The notes under the pieces: generated by a model
Database searches by the model: none
The model's input: only the letters and a program-made list of their open reading frames with translations
Told to the model about the DNA's origin: nothing
Made by a program: the position numbers and the translations under genes
From: Hemibagrus wyckioides
Taxonomy: Eukaryota; Chordata; Actinopteri; Siluriformes; Bagridae
DNA: 64,000 bases
Reading direction: 5' to 3'
Assembly: GCF_019097595.1 (NCBI RefSeq)
Contig: NC_080723.1
Coordinates: forward strand, 8,345,011 to 8,409,010
Shown here: piece after piece, positions 56,562 through 64,000 of the stretch
Layout of the letters: every line of letters begins with the position of its first letter
Position numbering within the stretch: position 1 is the stretch's first letter

Positions 56562-59500
56562 AAGAAACCAAATAACCCAAATGACACCAGCAGGGATGCA
56601 GAGGCTCGAATGAAGGACCCTGAAGCTGTAAGATCAACATTTAAGGCTTTCCCTCTTCTTCACCTTTGCTGTCTTGTCTGCTGAGGTGGTGGTGAAGAGG
56701 TGTTCATCACGGGATATATCACATGACAGAACAGCATCCTGATGGCACTTCAAGTCCTGGAGCTTCTCTCCTGAGTTCAGATCCCACACCTGAGACACAG
56801 ACGAACATTAATTCTACACACTGCTAATTCTACACATTCCCCCTCAGTCTGGAATCAGGTGTGTAAGTGGTAGTGTGGAGCAGAACACGCTGTCTCTGTT
56901 CAAGCTCCTGCTGGATCATGAGGCTACATCACCACACTGTAAAAATAAAGTTTCCCTTTGTCTGATTAGTTTCAGAAGAAGACTTTATTATTGTCACATA
57001 AACAAAGTGCAGTTTAAACTGTCATTCAAATGACTGCAAACTAAGCTGCACACTGAACAGCAAAGCGTGTCCTTTTAATTCTAATAGATATTGACAGGCG
57101 TTGTAATTATATATACATGTGATATATTGGACTTTTTCTTGTTGCCTGTTAAAAGGCGTGATGCGATTTCGACAGTCAGTTATGCTGATCGTTACCTTGA
57201 CAGTGCCATCAAATGACCATGACAACAGAGCAGAGGATAAAGAGGACACGCTGAGAAGATGAAACTTTCTAACTGGCTCCTCATGGCCTTCTAATACCAG
57301 ACACTGTCCAGTCATCCACCTCCACACCTGAGAGAGAGAGAGAGAGAAACAGAGAGATATAGAGACAGAGATGGAAAGACAGATATGGAGAGACAGAGAA
57401 AGGGGGGACTTTTAGAAACAGATTTGTTTTATGGTAAATGATTTACTTCCTTACATTTTAATACAAAAGAAACTCTCCGTATACTATCAATCTTAAACTA
57501 GGAGATAAAAGCCTTTGTTTTATCAACACAGCTGTAAATCTGTTGACCTTGGTGACTTTTTGTACGTATCTAGTATTTATCTTTTAAGACTGTTACAGTT
57601 TTATCTACAGTAACATGAACACAGGGTGAAGTCCAGTAATAGACATAATATAGCCTATATTTAGAATCTATTCAGTTCTAATATTTCCTGAATAAGGACT
57701 TACCCTGATCGTAGTATCCTCTGAGGATGTGATTAGTGTTTGTCCATCATCAGTGAAGAGGCAATGGTGCACAGTTTTGGTGTGACCATCAAGTGTTGCT
57801 AAAGTTTTACCAGAAGGAACCTCGAGCACCTGAACATAGACAAACGAGAAAAAGTGTTCAGATGGATAATAAACATAATAATGTGATTTTAAAAATGAAT
57901 AAGTGTGTCATCAGACTTAAATACAAAAAATGGAAATTGCCCAAAAAGCAGAAAATAAAGCAGAAAATTAATAAGTAATTGTAATCTAGGCAAAAAAATC
58001 TTTTACAAAATATCCATAAACAAGACTTGACTTTACCTCTTGTCCACTTGCCCATACATTTTTAGATGGGCTACTGGAATAATGTTTTATTTTTTCAGAC
58101 ATGTAGCCCAAAAAGTCAGTAACAAAAACTTGTGAGGAACTGGAAGAATCTGCACAATTAGAACTTTAACATAAACTATATGACTTAAAAGTATATGCAC
58201 CCCTGACAATCACACTCGTATGTGGTTCTTCTCTAAACTGTTACCACAAAGTCGGACACAGTTGTATTGAATGTCTCTGTGTGCTTCACTGGAACTAAGA
58301 GACTCAAACCCTGTTCCAGCTGATAATGCCCCTGTGCACAAAGCAAACAGCTTCATGAAGACATGGTGTAGAGGTTAAGGTTGGAGTGGAAGAACTGGAG
58401 TGTCCTGCACAGAGCCCTGACTCTGACTCAACCCCACTGAACACCTTTGGGATGAACTGGAACACTGACTGAACCCCAGACCTCCTCACTCTCACAACAT
58501 CAGTGTCTGATCTCACTAATGCTCTTGTAGCTGAATGATCACTAATCCCCACAGCCTCCCTCCAAGTCTAGTGGCCAGAAGAGAAGAGTGGAGATTATTC
58601 TAACAGTAAATACAGAATGAGATGCTCAACAAGCACATATGGGTGTGATGATGATTGGTCACAAACCAATTGTTACTTCTACTTTCTGCTATATTTTTGT
58701 TTCTGTTTCTGTTCAATTGGTGAAAATTTACATCGCACATCTATGCTTGGACTATATTTTACAGTGAAGCAGAAAAACCCATGTCTGTCTGGTCCACTCA
58801 GGTTCCGTCTCACCTTCCAAATGCCAAATCACCTCCTAGGTGTGACTGAGTGTGTGAACATGTGTGAACTGTGTTGGACTGGCATCTGGTCCAGTGTGTA
58901 TTCCTGTGTCCACGTCAGTGTTCCTGGGACACACCCAGTATTTATTGTAACCCTGACCAGGATAAAGCTTATGCTGAAGATAAATATGTGAATAAACAAT
59001 GATGGAGATGTATATGTAACGGTGTATTAAAGCTGTGCAGCGGAATGAGCAGCAGATCATTGCCTTCTTTCTCCTGACAGTAGACATCATGTGGTATGCT
59101 GTTGTAGAGGTAGCTGTTCACTCTAACAGTAAAGGAAACTTGCGCTGCACGATTTACAGCCTCGGGCCACTTCTGTGTTGTACTGCATGATTAGAGAATT
59201 ACTCACAACCTGTGTTCACACAGGCCATTATCATACGTCCTGGGTGATCCAATCACATGCAGACTGCCGGGATGGACAGATGGACAGACGTTCACACCCA
59301 GAGGAATGAGAAATGCTGTAAATGTAAATCCCATCCTGCACATTTATCACATCAGTCATCATTTATTTGCATATATTTCCAGCCTAGCCTGCTAATGAAA
59401 CGAACAAGAGACGCGACGACAAGCAGCTGCTTTCATCTCTGCTGTTCTAGCATCACCTTTATTCATTACTATTTGTCTCACAATGATTACATATTTTCCA

Positions 59501-59878
59501 GCCTGGGCAACGATGCAGGAAATTAACTGCTCCTCTTTTGCTGTCCGGAAACGAGACACGCTCCATTCACGCTACAAATGTAACGTGTCCTCGGATCACG
59601 ACGTGTCTTCGAGACTCATTTTACTCCATCACATCACCTCACACACACACTCACACACACACCTGTGATCTGTTCACCCAGGATGCGTGTTAATGCTAGG
59701 TGTGAACGGAGCCCAGATTGTCCTGCTCCTGGATGCTGCGCTCTTTCGATCTGGCTGATTTAAAAGCCGAATACCTTTTCCACAGAGCGGCTGCTTCCAA
59801 CGCTTCACTGAACTGGAGTTCAACCCAACTTGTGGAGCTGTTAATATCCTGAACAGATGGTTGCTCAGCAGTATAAAC

Positions 59879-59938
<60 letters not shown>

Positions 59939-61800
59939 GCACCATACTGTACCTGTACTGTTCCTAGCCCTAGTGCCAGCACTAATGTATGCTAGAGACT
60001 CAACAGCTGCAGCGCTCTCCACCTCATGCTCCTCATCACATGCCTAATACTCATTCTTCCTGCCTCAAAGAAATACACAAATACACACACACACACAAAC
60101 ACACACCTAGACACACAACAGAACTCATGGTACAAGAAAATCCACAACATGAACATTTCTTGACCTCATACTATGACTTGACTATTGAATTATTTCCCCG
60201 GTGCTACTAACTAACGCAGGGAAGTTTGATGACTTTCAATAACTCAGGAGTGTGTGTACACTTCCCTCTGCTGGACATACGAGCTACTGCATACTCCTGA
60301 GTGACATGGATTCTTGCCCTTTTGAACAAAACAAAAAATTCCAGACCTTTCGAAAGCTGTGTGTTTTACAAAATATCCATAAACAAGACATGACTCTCTT
60401 GTCCACTTGCCCATACATTTTTAGATGGGTTACTGGAAAAATGTTTTATTTTTTCGGACATGTAGCCCCGAAAAGTCAGTAACAAAAACTTGTGAGGAAC
60501 TGGAAGAATCTGCACAAGTAGAACTTTAACATGAACTATATGACTTAAAAGTATATGCACCCCTGACAATCACGCTCATATGTGGTTCTTCTCTAAACTG
60601 TTACCACAAAGTCAGACACAGTTGTATCAAATGTCTCTGTGTGCTTCACTGGAACTAAGAGACTCAAACCCTGTTCCAGCATGACAATGCCCCTGTGCAC
60701 AAAGGTTGGAGTGGAAGAACTGGAGTGTCCTGCACTGAGCCCTGACTCTGACTCAACCCCACTGAACACCTTTGGGATGAACTGGAACACCAACTGAACC
60801 CCAGACCTCATTCTCACATCAGTGTCTGATCTCACTAATGCTCTTGTAGCTGAAAGCTGTGTGTTTGATTCTACTGGTTGTAAGGTTGTAAACATCATCA
60901 TGAAAAGCGGGCGATGTCTGAAGAGGTTTGCGAGTCGGTGTGGTGTGTGGTGAGTCTTTATGGCGCTGACAACAGAATTTCCATCTTGTCATAAATGATT
61001 ATCTTTTCATTCTCACAGTAAGACATGAGACATGTCAGTAGAAATGTATGGAGTTGGTCAAGAATAGAGAATAACGCAGAGGCACTACATTTAAATAAGA
61101 TGTTAGATTAAATAAGATGTGAGATAATCACCACTTTTGCACCTTTGCAGGTTTTTTATATAATTCAAGTTGCAATATTGTGCAGTATGAGTGTTTCAAA
61201 GTTTTAAAAAATATATTTTTATGCCTACAATTTTACTTACTGCTTTATGTCCTGCTATAAAAATGTAAATAATTAAAAGGAATCATGGATGAATCTGGAA
61301 ACGAAAAAATGGTTAATTTCCTTTCTTTCTTTCTTTCTTTCTTTCTTTCTCTTTCTTTCTTTCTTTCTTTCTTTCTTTCCTTCTTTCTTTTTTCTTTCTT
61401 TCCTCTTCCAAGGACATGCTTCCAACAGCGCTATTTAAAATGTCACACGTGCCACAGACATCCACAGCATCTGTTCTGAAAATGACAGCAATTTCACGCT
61501 GATGCTTGGCTCTAATGTATCTTAACATTTGAAAGAAAGTGTTCTGACCGAACTGCCTCACCGCCTCTCACGGGACCTTTATGTTGGATGAGTGTGTTTT
61601 GTTATGACAGGAGATGGAGAGGCTGAAGGTGAAAAAGAAAAAAAAAATGCTGATGCTAATGGTGGTCAAGGCTAAAGGGGGTTTATTAATGAACATGTGG
61701 AGGAGAAGAAACAGTTCCAGGGGGGATTAGGTAATCTACTCAGGGGGAGAGAGAGAGAGAGAGAGAGGCAGAGGGAGAGAGAGAGAGAGAACTAGATAAT

Positions 61801-61832
<32 letters not shown>

Positions 61833-61833
61833 A

Positions 61834-61874
<41 letters not shown>

Positions 61875-62188
61875 AAGGGAGAGAGAGAACACAGTCACAG
61901 AGATATAAATATAGAAAAGAAAAACAGAGCAAAAAGGAAGGAGTAAGTAAAGGTGTTTCATTCAGTCCTTGTGATGTCATTCTGATTGAGGATTCTGACT
62001 GAATGATTTCTACACATCCTCAAATTCTCTATACAGAGGGCCATGAATATTTTGGATGTTGACAAAGTTATTCTTATTGTAGTGTCTAACACAGTGCAGT
62101 GGAACTAAAATTATAAATAATAAATACAAGCTCTACAACACGGAAACCATTAATAAACCTCAAAATCAGAAAAAAATGATCTGAAGCA

Positions 62189-62233
<45 letters not shown>

Positions 62234-63587
62234 GCTGCCAGTGAAACTGATTCCCTTATTTGATTATCTGCTCACATTCAGCCTAATGCTTTAAACTCAT
62301 TAGACAGAGCTTCAGACTGCAGATGAACAAAGACCTGAAGCTCACTTCCAAAGCAATACAACACTTTTTTAAAGTCCAAGTACTGGAATGTTCTGCAGTG
62401 ACCAAGACACTCACCTGAGATGAGTCCAACTGAGCTGCAGTTCACTTACTAAAGATAACACCGATTATAAAACTCCCAAAGAACAAACAGGAAGTGAATG
62501 CTACAGTAAAGACCTGGAGAGCATCATCATGAAAGAAGCCCAGCGTCTGATGATGTCTGTGTGTTTCCAGACTTAGAAAGGATTCAAGTAAACAAAGTAA
62601 ATCATTTATGTTGTTAGTTCATGCAAATACTTTTGGTCCCTAAGGGACAATAAAGTGCTTTAAATCCTACACCGTTCACCCAGTTCAGAAATACATATCC
62701 TCAAATTAAAGGTGAAAGCTGTTTAACAGTAACTCCAGTACACTGTGATAGACAGCTAACATTACAATGTGAAATTATTTACAGACCTGACCGTATGACA
62801 TTCACACAGGATTTACACAAACATAACCTGTAACACACACTGATTTAGATCTTATAGTTAACTTTATCAGAGGAGTGTTTACTGAGTCCAGTACTGGACA
62901 CGTTATGTACTGGACACGTCTCCCAACCAACACCTTTATTTTAAAATGTGCCACTTGATGTTTGTAGCTGCTATGTTGGCCAGCATACAGCCGGAGAAAA
63001 TGATTTCTTTTGGTTACTGAATAAGGTGCAGAAATAGCATTAATTAGTTAATGACTATGTCAGTGGAAGGTCCTAGAAAAATGTATGTGTGCAAAACAGA
63101 CCGATCTAAAATAGTTGCATACGCTGAACAGCTGTTCACATCAGATCTCATTACAGAAGGAAAAGACGTGACGTCCTCGAGCAAGGTGAGCTGTATTTTT
63201 ACCCACAGTACTTTGCACTTTCCAGACCTGCATATGAACACCTCAGGAGGGAGAGATCTCAAAAATAAAGAGCTGTGAGGAAGCAGAGCAGAGACGAAGG
63301 TGTGTGTCGTGTGTTTACCTGCACGCTGCCCTCCTCCATGCCCAGCGCCACGGTACGCTTCTGCCTGCACATCCCCACGCAATGAATCCTCGATTTCTGT
63401 GTGGCAGTCTCCAGCACTACACTACCCTCTGGGCCCGAACGAACCTCAGCACACACACACACACATACACACAGTTATTGGAAGGATAACATGAAAAGAC
63501 TGACCATGGCATAACACTACAGAATGATAGAGGGCACACTCATTGCTTCACAGAGACCAGAAGATGAGTGTGAGGTGTATATCTACA

Positions 63588-63634
<47 letters not shown>

Positions 63635-63769
63635 CTGAGAGGTCACTACCTGTATTCTGTTCCGGCTATCAGCTGCCGTCACCATAATGTCCTCCTGACT
63701 GAAGAGAACGTCAAAGTCTCCTTTTAGAGCCACGGCTGAAGAAGTGTGCACACGCTCAGTCTCCCACAG
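39755..63769 (-). CDS. APAF1: APAF1, 3' part of gene, eight coding exons to the stop codon
   Basis: Spliced CDS on the - strand, 5' to 3': 63769-63650, 63444-63319, 57829-57704, 57327-57196, 56789-56664, 55452-55327, 52629-52483, 39913-39755. All joins are phase 0 and give 352 residues plus stop. The product aligns, exon by exon, with the C-terminal WD40 region of human APAF1 as I remember it, from LWETERV to ILYILKQVEGGQL. APAF1 is the cytosolic scaffold of the apoptosome: cytochrome c docks between its two beta-propellers, dATP-driven oligomerisation follows and procaspase-9 is activated through the N-terminal CARD. The CARD, nucleotide-binding domain and first propeller lie beyond 64000. 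The exons seen here make up most of the C-terminal eight-bladed propeller. Confidence 0.95.
40205..40395 (+). repeat. SINE-like interspersed repeat (third family)
   Basis: tgctccctgttcagggtcac, then cacaggttttacactggatg and gcccttcctgacacaaccct. Related pieces, some reversed, are at 22030-22095, 29690-29785 and 54465-54610 (ggcatccggcgtaaaacctg). Confidence 0.65.
40495..40680. repeat. Probable MITE-like unit (tgaccaatcagatttgagaa)
   Basis: Contains aatgaccaatcagatttgag, the complement of ctgattggtcagaaggtgt-type sequence present at 50021-50041. A common fish short DNA element; the borders are not clear. Confidence 0.45.
41262..41292. repeat. GT microsatellite
   Basis: About 15 GT units; two shorter GT tracts follow at 41488-41504 and 41560-41578. 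Confidence 0.9.
41740..42070. repeat. Local duplication, copy 1
   Basis: Contiguous copy of a roughly 330-base segment, containing atattaatgttattctttga, tatctagcgacatctcattt and agatatgcggtcattatagt. Copy 2 is split into 42165-42242 and 42640-42920. Confidence 0.9.
42165..42920. repeat. Local duplication, copy 2, split by about 400 bases
   Basis: 42165-42242 and 42640-42920 together repeat copy 1 at high identity. 42243-42640 lies between them and has no counterpart in copy 1. Confidence 0.88.
42945..43318 (-). mobile_element. Tc1/mariner-derived repeat, reversed copy
   Basis: Its end on the - strand reads cactatatgagcaaaatgtg then acccctgacc. A transposase scrap includes SDLTNALVTERS. Same family as 2436 and 58186. 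Confidence 0.7.
44408..44693 (-). repeat. SINE-like interspersed repeat, long copy
   Basis: Contains gagaacctggagccaaccca, gagactcatggcacaaggca, cacccattcacacactatgg and cgggaatcgaacctccaacc: the reverse of the 32471 family with its full 3' half. Confidence 0.75.
44935..45045 (+). pseudogene. Non-LTR retrotransposon reverse transcriptase fragment (YADD motif)
   Basis: One frame reads HGFSHHCYADDN, stop, LILSSL; the active L2/CR1-type sequence at this place is typically YADDTQLYLS. YADD is the catalytic motif of LINE reverse transcriptases and lies at 44962-44973. Only about 35 codons are left, with a stop directly after the motif. A dead scrap; the clade is a guess. Confidence 0.6.
45630..45775. 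mobile_element. Tc1-like transposase 3' fragment, copy 1
   Basis: Shares gaacaagcaggaagtgaaga and cagtaaagacctccaa with 62365-62645. The family resembles Tc1 transposase ends; heavily decayed. Confidence 0.5.
46282..46438. repeat. Two AC microsatellites
   Basis: AC tracts at 46288-46317 and 46397-46437, separated by 80 bases of unique sequence. Confidence 0.95.
46685..48325. repeat. 37-bp minisatellite, 1.6 kb, two subfamilies
   Basis: The core unit is gcacaaaacatgcataacac followed by aatacacacacaacaca; length varies with a CA run inside. 46685-47475 uses aatacac; 47515-48260 mostly uses gcataaaacatgtataacac with tacacac. A short TATA-rich spacer (47480-47510) separates them. Because 37 is one more than a multiple of three, all frames cycle and stay open on the - strand, giving Cys/Val/Leu/Met-rich artefact proteins up to 313 residues. 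Confidence 0.97.
48472..48700 (-). mobile_element. Tc1-family 5' fragment
   Basis: Left boundary atcaggcataactttatgac. On the - strand it includes a scrap reading NRRATVAQIAEELNAGSD, the end of the DNA-binding part of a fish Tc1 transposase. Same family as 34701. Confidence 0.75.
49279..49306. repeat. GT microsatellite
   Basis: About 14 GT units; another at 49507-49532. Confidence 0.95.
49965..50075. repeat. Probable MITE-like unit
   Basis: tctgattggtcagaaggtgt is a string frequent in fish short DNA elements; related to 40495-40680 in opposite orientation. Confidence 0.4.
51445..51995. repeat. Degenerate 21-bp repeat, interrupted by a MITE
   Basis: Units like cagcaggcactgaatcaaa occur at 51445-51490 and 51860-51980. 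A short transposon (51587-51827) lies between the two clusters. Confidence 0.75.
51587..51827. mobile_element. 240-bp MITE of the Tc1 copy-2 family
   Basis: Inverted ends: tacactgaccaggcataaca then ttatgac on the left, gatcataatgttatgcctaa then tcggtgta on the right. The interior resembles the left part of 34701 in reverse (tcccacccactaacaggtgc). Internally deleted derivative with no coding capacity. Confidence 0.85.
52454..52482. repeat. GT microsatellite abutting APAF1 splice donor
   Basis: The GT tract runs to within two bases of the APAF1 exon at 52483. Confidence 0.95.
52483..52629 (-). CDS. APAF1: APAF1 exon: penultimate coding exon, WD40 blade
   Basis: 49 codons, phase 0, acceptor tcctacatgcag. 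The donor reads GTACAC and runs straight into an AC (GT on +) microsatellite. It encodes LWSMLNGTLLKICSLESK, DSMDSFHGGWVTDLHFSPDN and KVLVSTGGYIK. HGGWVTDL and GGYIK are identical to human. It is longer than the other blade exons because of an inserted loop, which mammals also have. Confidence 0.96.
52762..52856. repeat. TA microsatellite, about 45 units
   Basis: Uninterrupted TA, self-complementary. Confidence 0.97.
53098..53144. repeat. GA microsatellite
   Basis: About 22 GA units. Confidence 0.95.
53245..53590 (-). repeat. SINE-like interspersed repeat with ATCC tail
   Basis: An ATCC tail at 53248-53278, then ggggagcctgatgccttaga, aggtgccaatcagcctacct and a second partial piece ending ggggacaccctggagtaag. 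Confidence 0.75.
54465..54610 (-). repeat. SINE-like repeat, third family, reversed
   Basis: gctctcagtgccggttccaa, then ggcatccggcgtaaaacctg and gatccactacaaacagcagc: the reverse of 40205-40395. Confidence 0.65.
55327..55452 (-). CDS. APAF1: APAF1 exon: WD40 blade
   Basis: 42 codons, phase 0, acceptor tgtgccctcag, donor GTGAGT. It encodes VWSCSSWSMVFFLQGHKACV, RSCRFSWDSKHL and ATGDDNGEIR; the last string is identical to human. Confidence 0.96.
55453..56663 (-). other. APAF1: APAF1 intron
   Basis: 1.2 kb with GT/AC tracts at 55648-55671, 55788-55816, 55968-56030 and 56512-56560. No coding sequence recognised. Confidence 0.85.
56512..56560. repeat. AC microsatellite
   Basis: About 24 AC units with one AAAC interruption. 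Confidence 0.95.
56664..56789 (-). CDS. APAF1: APAF1 exon: WD40 blade
   Basis: 42 codons, phase 0, acceptor gtgtctcag, donor GTGAAG. It encodes VWDLNSGEKLQDLKCHQDAV, LSCDISRDEHLF and TTTSADKTAK, matching the human blade with CHQGTVLSCDIS and SADKTAK. Confidence 0.96.
56790..57195 (-). other. APAF1: APAF1 intron
   Basis: 406 bases; a LINE/SINE-tail-like piece near 56970-57020 (gactttattattgtcacata); otherwise nothing. Confidence 0.85.
57196..57327 (-). CDS. APAF1: APAF1 exon: WD40 blade
   Basis: 44 codons, phase 0, donor GTAACG. The acceptor is preceded by a CT microsatellite. It encodes VWRWMTGQCLVLEGHEEPV, RKFHLLSVSSLSSA and LLSWSFDGTVK; the last string is identical to human APAF1. Confidence 0.96.
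57328..57703 (-). other. APAF1: APAF1 intron
   Basis: 376 bases. The 3' end (on -) is a GA/CT tract at 57331-57405; the rest is AT-rich. Confidence 0.85.
57704..57829 (-). CDS. APAF1: APAF1 exon: WD40 blade
   Basis: 42 codons, phase 0, acceptor ctatgttcag, donor GTAAGT. It encodes VLEVPSGKTLATLDGHTKTV and HHCLFTDDGQTLITSSEDTT then Ile-Arg. The GH...SSEDTTI pattern is a regular WD repeat and matches the human ISSSDDAEIQ blade. Confidence 0.95.
58001..58535 (+). repeat. Local duplication, copy 1, carrying a Tc1-derived repeat
   Basis: Starts ttttacaaaatatccataaa. 58186-58535 is the Tc1-derived family of 2436 (aaaagtatatgcacccctga, agctgataatgcccctgtgc). The first 185 bases are not part of that family yet are duplicated too. 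The Tc1-family similarity continues to about 58570. Confidence 0.9.
58780..59000 (+). repeat. SINE-like repeat 3' part (second family)
   Basis: gttggactggcatctggtcc, tgtattcctgtgtccacgtc and accctgaccaggataaagct, then a GAAGATAAAT tail. Confidence 0.65.
59878..59938. repeat. Compound AC/TC/AC microsatellite
   Basis: An AC tract, a short TC tract, then AC again. Confidence 0.95.
60364..60854 (+). repeat. Local duplication, copy 2, with internal deletion
   Basis: Same order as copy 1, about 95 percent alike by eye. A stretch of about 36 bases between gtgcacaaag and ttggagtgg is lost compared with copy 1. Confidence 0.9.
61318..61402. repeat. TTTC microsatellite
   Basis: About 20 TTTC units with few interruptions. 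Confidence 0.95.
61745..61890. repeat. GA microsatellite cluster
   Basis: Several GA tracts separated by gaaagacaaaggga and similar spacers that repeat twice. Confidence 0.95.
62190..62232. repeat. GT microsatellite
   Basis: About 20 GT units. Confidence 0.95.
62365..62645 (+). mobile_element. Tc1-like transposase 3' fragment, copy 2
   Basis: gtccaagtactggaatgttc, gaacaaacaggaagtgaatg and agtaaagacctggagagcat, then atacttttggtccctaa, which looks like a terminal repeat. The family matches Tc1 transposase C-terminal ends (S-P-D-L-x-P-I-E region, frames broken). Confidence 0.6.
63319..63444 (-). CDS. APAF1: APAF1 exon: WD40 blade
   Basis: 42 codons, phase 0, acceptor tgtgctgag, donor GTAAAC. 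It encodes VRSGPEGSVVLETATQ, KSRIHCVGMCRQKRTVA and LGMEEGSVQ. It is one of the least conserved blades compared with mammals; position, length and phase secure the assignment. The intron between it and the previous exon is only 205 bases. Confidence 0.9.
63445..63649 (-). other. APAF1: APAF1 intron
   Basis: 205 bases, half of it microsatellite: AC at 63449-63471 and CT at 63592-63632. The latter becomes GA just after the upstream donor on the - strand. Confidence 0.85.
63650..63769 (-). CDS. APAF1: APAF1 exon: WD40 blade (first in window)
   Basis: 40 codons, phase 0, acceptor gattgctgtag, donor GTAGTG (weak). It encodes LWETERVHTSSAVAL and KGDFDVLFSQEDIMV then TAADSRNRIQ. It corresponds to human LWETKKV...; the blade begins with the closing strand of the previous one. 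The preceding exon is outside the window. Confidence 0.93.
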
Positions 63770-64000
63770 CTACAGCAATCACACACACACACAAACACAA
63801 AAAGTATGAACAGCATAACCCAGGATTCTGTTTACACAGTTTACAGTCACCCAGAGGAATTATTTCATGTATAAAAAAAAGTACTTTATTATATGTCCAC
63901 TTTATTAGGAACCTAATACTCCTGCACATTTGCGCAATATTCCAAATCTGAAATACTCAAAGACTCATCCAATTAAGCAAGCCCTGGTGATAGAGATGAC
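63770..64000 (-). other. APAF1: APAF1 intron, window edge
   Basis: AT-rich DNA with a short AC tract at 63780-63800. No exon seen before the window ends. Confidence 0.7.

Larger units (their letters stand above)
57830..63318 (-). other. APAF1: APAF1 intron, 5.5 kb
   Basis: Contains a local duplication (58001-58535 and 60364-60854), a SINE-like tail (58780-59000), microsatellites at 59878-59938, 61318-61402, 61745-61890 and 62190-62232, and a Tc1-family fragment (62365-62645). 59010-59870, 60860-61310 and 62650-63318 show nothing recognisable. Confidence 0.85.

Overview
The window looks like vertebrate, almost certainly teleost, nuclear DNA. Short exons with GT/AG borders are spread through long introns. 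CA/GT, CT/GA and TTTC microsatellites are very abundant. Tc1/mariner-type transposon copies and SINE-like units of the kind common in fish are scattered throughout. The repeat families are reminiscent of ostariophysan fish such as catfish, but that placement is inferred from memory. There are no bacterial features such as operons or ribosome binding sites, and no tRNA, rRNA or CRISPR array was seen.

Two protein-coding genes can be supported, and they converge tail to tail. On the + strand, positions 10261-24925 carry the last eight coding exons of ANKS1B (AIDA-1): the end of the second SAM domain, a linker, the phosphotyrosine-binding (PTB) domain and the C-terminus, followed by a 3' UTR of about 2.3 kb. 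On the - strand, 63769 down to 39755 carries the last eight coding exons of APAF1: the C-terminal WD40 propeller of the apoptosome scaffold, ending at the stop codon. Both genes run off the window at their 5' ends. ANKS1B and APAF1 are also convergent neighbours in human, so this is conserved synteny. The two are not functionally coupled as far as is known: one is a neuronal postsynaptic and nuclear adaptor, the other the cytochrome-c-triggered caspase-9 activator.

Layout: 1-10260 is presumed ANKS1B intron, with a 1.9-kb tetranucleotide array and a purine-rich block with splice-like donors. 10261-24925 holds ANKS1B exons and introns, with a 33-bp minisatellite, roughly 40-bp G-rich arrays on both sides of two PTB exons, and a Ty3/gypsy integrase remnant. 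24926-27245 is the probable 3' UTR. 27246-39060 is intergenic and holds three decayed Tc1-like elements plus SINE-like units. 39060-39754 is the probable APAF1 3' UTR. 39914-52482 is a 12.6-kb APAF1 intron holding a split local duplication, a LINE reverse-transcriptase scrap and a 1.6-kb 37-bp minisatellite. 52483-63769 holds the remaining APAF1 exons, with a second local duplication in the 5.5-kb intron.

Nearly all long open frames outside the named exons are artefacts of tandem repeats. I found no convincing new biological system. The most interesting testable points are a possible alternative ANKS1B C-terminus, tandem splice donors nine bases apart, a GT microsatellite that forms an APAF1 splice donor, and the local duplications.
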